This document shows positions 62,779-64,000 of a stretch of 64,000 bases of DNA, in pieces (within the stretch, counting starts at the first letter, position 1; every line of letters starts with the position of its first letter). The notes under the pieces were generated by a model that did not search any database, was not told the origin of the DNA, and saw nothing but the letters and a program-made list of their open reading frames with translations. Source of the DNA: an uncultured Paludibaculum sp. (lineage in GTDB: Bacteria; Acidobacteriota; Terriglobia; Bryobacterales; Bryobacteraceae); contig NZ_OY762268.1 in the NCBI RefSeq assembly GCF_963665245.1, positions 310,001 to 374,000 on the forward strand. Reading direction: 5' to 3'. Both the position numbers and the translations under genes were made by a program.

Positions 62779-64000
62779 ATGGTCCGGCGGCTGCTTGCCG
62801 ATAGAGTTGACGTGGCTCTCCGGGTGCAGCAGGAAAACCTCACCGACACTCCGTCTGAAGTGGTCCTGGAGGGGCTGCGCGCCCTCTCTCTGGTGCAGGA
62901 GGCTCGGATTGTCGAGTTGCAGTACGAGCCGAAGCCGGCTTTTCGCCACCTGGCCGGGGATCCCGCGATGGCCGACTGTCGTGGCAAGCGGATCGGCATT
63001 CTCGTGGTCACCTACAACGCGGTGACGACCCTGAAGGGCGTACTGCAGCGGATTCCGCCGGCGGTCTGGCGCAATGTGGAAGAGGTTGTCATCCTGGACG
63101 ACGCCAGTCCGGACGCGACCTTTGAGCTCGCGTTGGGGTTGAAGGCGCTGCTCGACCTGCCGAAGTTGAAGATCCTGCGTCAGCAACGCAACGTCGGCTA
63201 CGGCGGGAACCAGAAGGCGGGCTACCAGTATTTCGTCGAGAAGGGCTTTGACATCTGCGTGCTATTGCACGGCGACGGTCAATACGCGCCCGAAGTGCTG
63301 GCCCGGATGTACCATCCGCTGGTCACAGGTGAGGCCGACGCTGTTTTCGGCTCGCGGATGATGAGCGAGTTCGGCGGAGCGCGCAAGGGCGGCATGCCCC
63401 TCTACAAGTACGTGGGCAACCGGATCCTCACGAACTTCGAGAACCTGGCTTTGGGCTTGAACCTGACCGAGTTCCACAGCGGCTTCCGGGCTTACAATCT
63501 GCACGCGCTGAAGCAGATCGACATGCGGCAGATGACCGATGATTTCCACTTCGACACGGAGATCATCATCAAGCTGCACCACCAGAACATGCGGATCCGT
63601 GAGGTGCCGATCCCCACGTACTACGGCGACGAAATCTGCTACGTGGACGGGCTCAAGTACGCGGCCAACGTCTACCGGGCTGTTCGACGTTATCAGGGCA
63701 CGGTCAATTCCTCGCGGCAGGCGCCTGAGTTCGCCGAGTATTACGCGCGCTATCCCATCAAAACCAGCCGTCATTCCAGCCACGACTACGCGCTGCGGCT
63801 CACGGGCCACGACAAGGACATTCTCGACATCGGCTGCGGCCACGGCTATTTTGCGTCGAAGCTCAAGGAAAACGGCCATCGCGTGACAGGCATTGATTTT
63901 CTGGAAACGCCGGCCAACCTGGACGCTCTGGAAGACTACCGCCAGATGGATCTGGACACCGGCGATATCTCAACCGTCGTGGGCGACAGGCGCTATGACT
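62779..64000 (+). CDS. GT2-type glycosyltransferase fused to SAM methyltransferase, 3' end cut
   Basis: The frame opens at ATG 62779 and runs to the window end. After ~75 residues, a GT2 domain starts (IGILVVTYNA, VVILDDASPD, RNVGYGGNQKAGY, CVLLHGDGQYAPEV, FGSRMMSEFGG) like dolichyl-phosphate-mannose/undecaprenyl-sugar transferases. Near base 63820 a class I methyltransferase glycine loop appears (ILDIGCGHGYFASKL), so two activities share one chain. The start is uncertain: no Shine-Dalgarno; the first 70 residues may not be translated and M at about base 62968 is an alternative. It follows the DnaC-like gene by 19 bases. Confidence 0.88.
   Translation, partial: MVRRLLADRVDVALRVQQENLTDTPSEVVLEGLRALSLVQEARIVELQYEPKPAFRHLAGDPAMADCRGKRIGILVVTYNAVTTLKGVLQRIPPAVWRNVEEVVILDDASPDATFELALGLKALLDLPKLKILRQQRNVGYGGNQKAGYQYFVEKGFDICVLLHGDGQYAPEVLARMYHPLVTGEADAVFGSRMMSEFGGARKGGMPLYKYVGNRILTNFENLALGLNLTEFHSGFRAYNLHALKQIDMRQMTDDFHFDTEIIIKLHHQNMRIREVPIPTYYGDEICYVDGLKYAANVYRAVRRYQGTVNSSRQAPEFAEYYARYPIKTSRHSSHDYALRLTGHDKDILDIGCGHGYFASKLKENGHRVTGIDFLETPANLDALEDYRQMDLDTGDISTVVGDRRYD

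Overview
The window is a high-GC, densely packed chromosomal segment that looks like an Acidobacteriota genome, most plausibly the Bryobacterales/Solibacter branch. This is inferred from the gene families: two very large TonB receptors with N-terminal carboxypeptidase-regulatory-like domains, a trans-membrane regulator-like domain fused to a TolB-type propeller, many secreted carbohydrate-active or Tat-exported proteins, VIT-vWA and anti-sigma-like proteins with Gly/Pro-rich linkers, and an NARxHG-type conserved unknown. No rRNA, tRNA, insertion sequence or phage gene was recognised, so the taxonomy is not proven.

Layout. 1-13.7 kb: the 3' part of a sigma-54 activator converges on a minus-strand block made of a TonB receptor followed by four tightly packed exported proteins (transglutaminase-like, PcRGLX/YetA-like toroid, unknown secreted, double alpha/beta-hydrolase), which reads as a glycan-degradation locus. 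13.9-26.8 kb: a membrane-anchored propeller protein, a Gfo/Idh/MocA oxidoreductase divergent from a DUF5009-like membrane protein + bicupin + enolase-superfamily enzyme, a double beta-helix protein, then a short NagA-like deacetylase with a ROK-like kinase. 26.9-28.0 kb: a strikingly regular tandem array of 83-bp units. 28.3-36 kb: a secreted regulatory-domain protein, a giant DUF4132-type protein with a small abutting partner, and an uncharacterised protein overlapping queC. 35.9-38.7 kb: queC-queE (7-deazaguanine pathway) and a CpaE/TadZ-like ATPase, ending at a strong terminator shared with a second TonB receptor (38.7-41.7 kb).

41.7-50.1 kb: a DUF5829-like protein and a nucleoside hydrolase, then a PAS-AAA+-Fis sigma-54 activator with a cysteine cluster in its PAS domain. 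It is divergent from an electron-transfer operon (receiver-like protein, small two-helix membrane protein, nonaheme cytochrome c fused to a cytochrome b domain, hexaheme NapC/NirT-type cytochrome, tandem universal stress protein). The gap between them carries an excellent sigma-54 promoter and an upstream palindrome, giving a self-contained regulatory model. 50.1-57.7 kb: CoA-transferase, pentapeptide-repeat protein, a large Ig-like secreted protein, DUF1624-like membrane protein, LolA-like protein, a small membrane protein and a Fur-family regulator. 57.7-64 kb: an ECF-like sigma factor, its putative anti-sigma protein and a VIT-vWA protein, a terminator, a DnaC-like ATPase, and a glycosyltransferase-methyltransferase fusion cut by the window edge.
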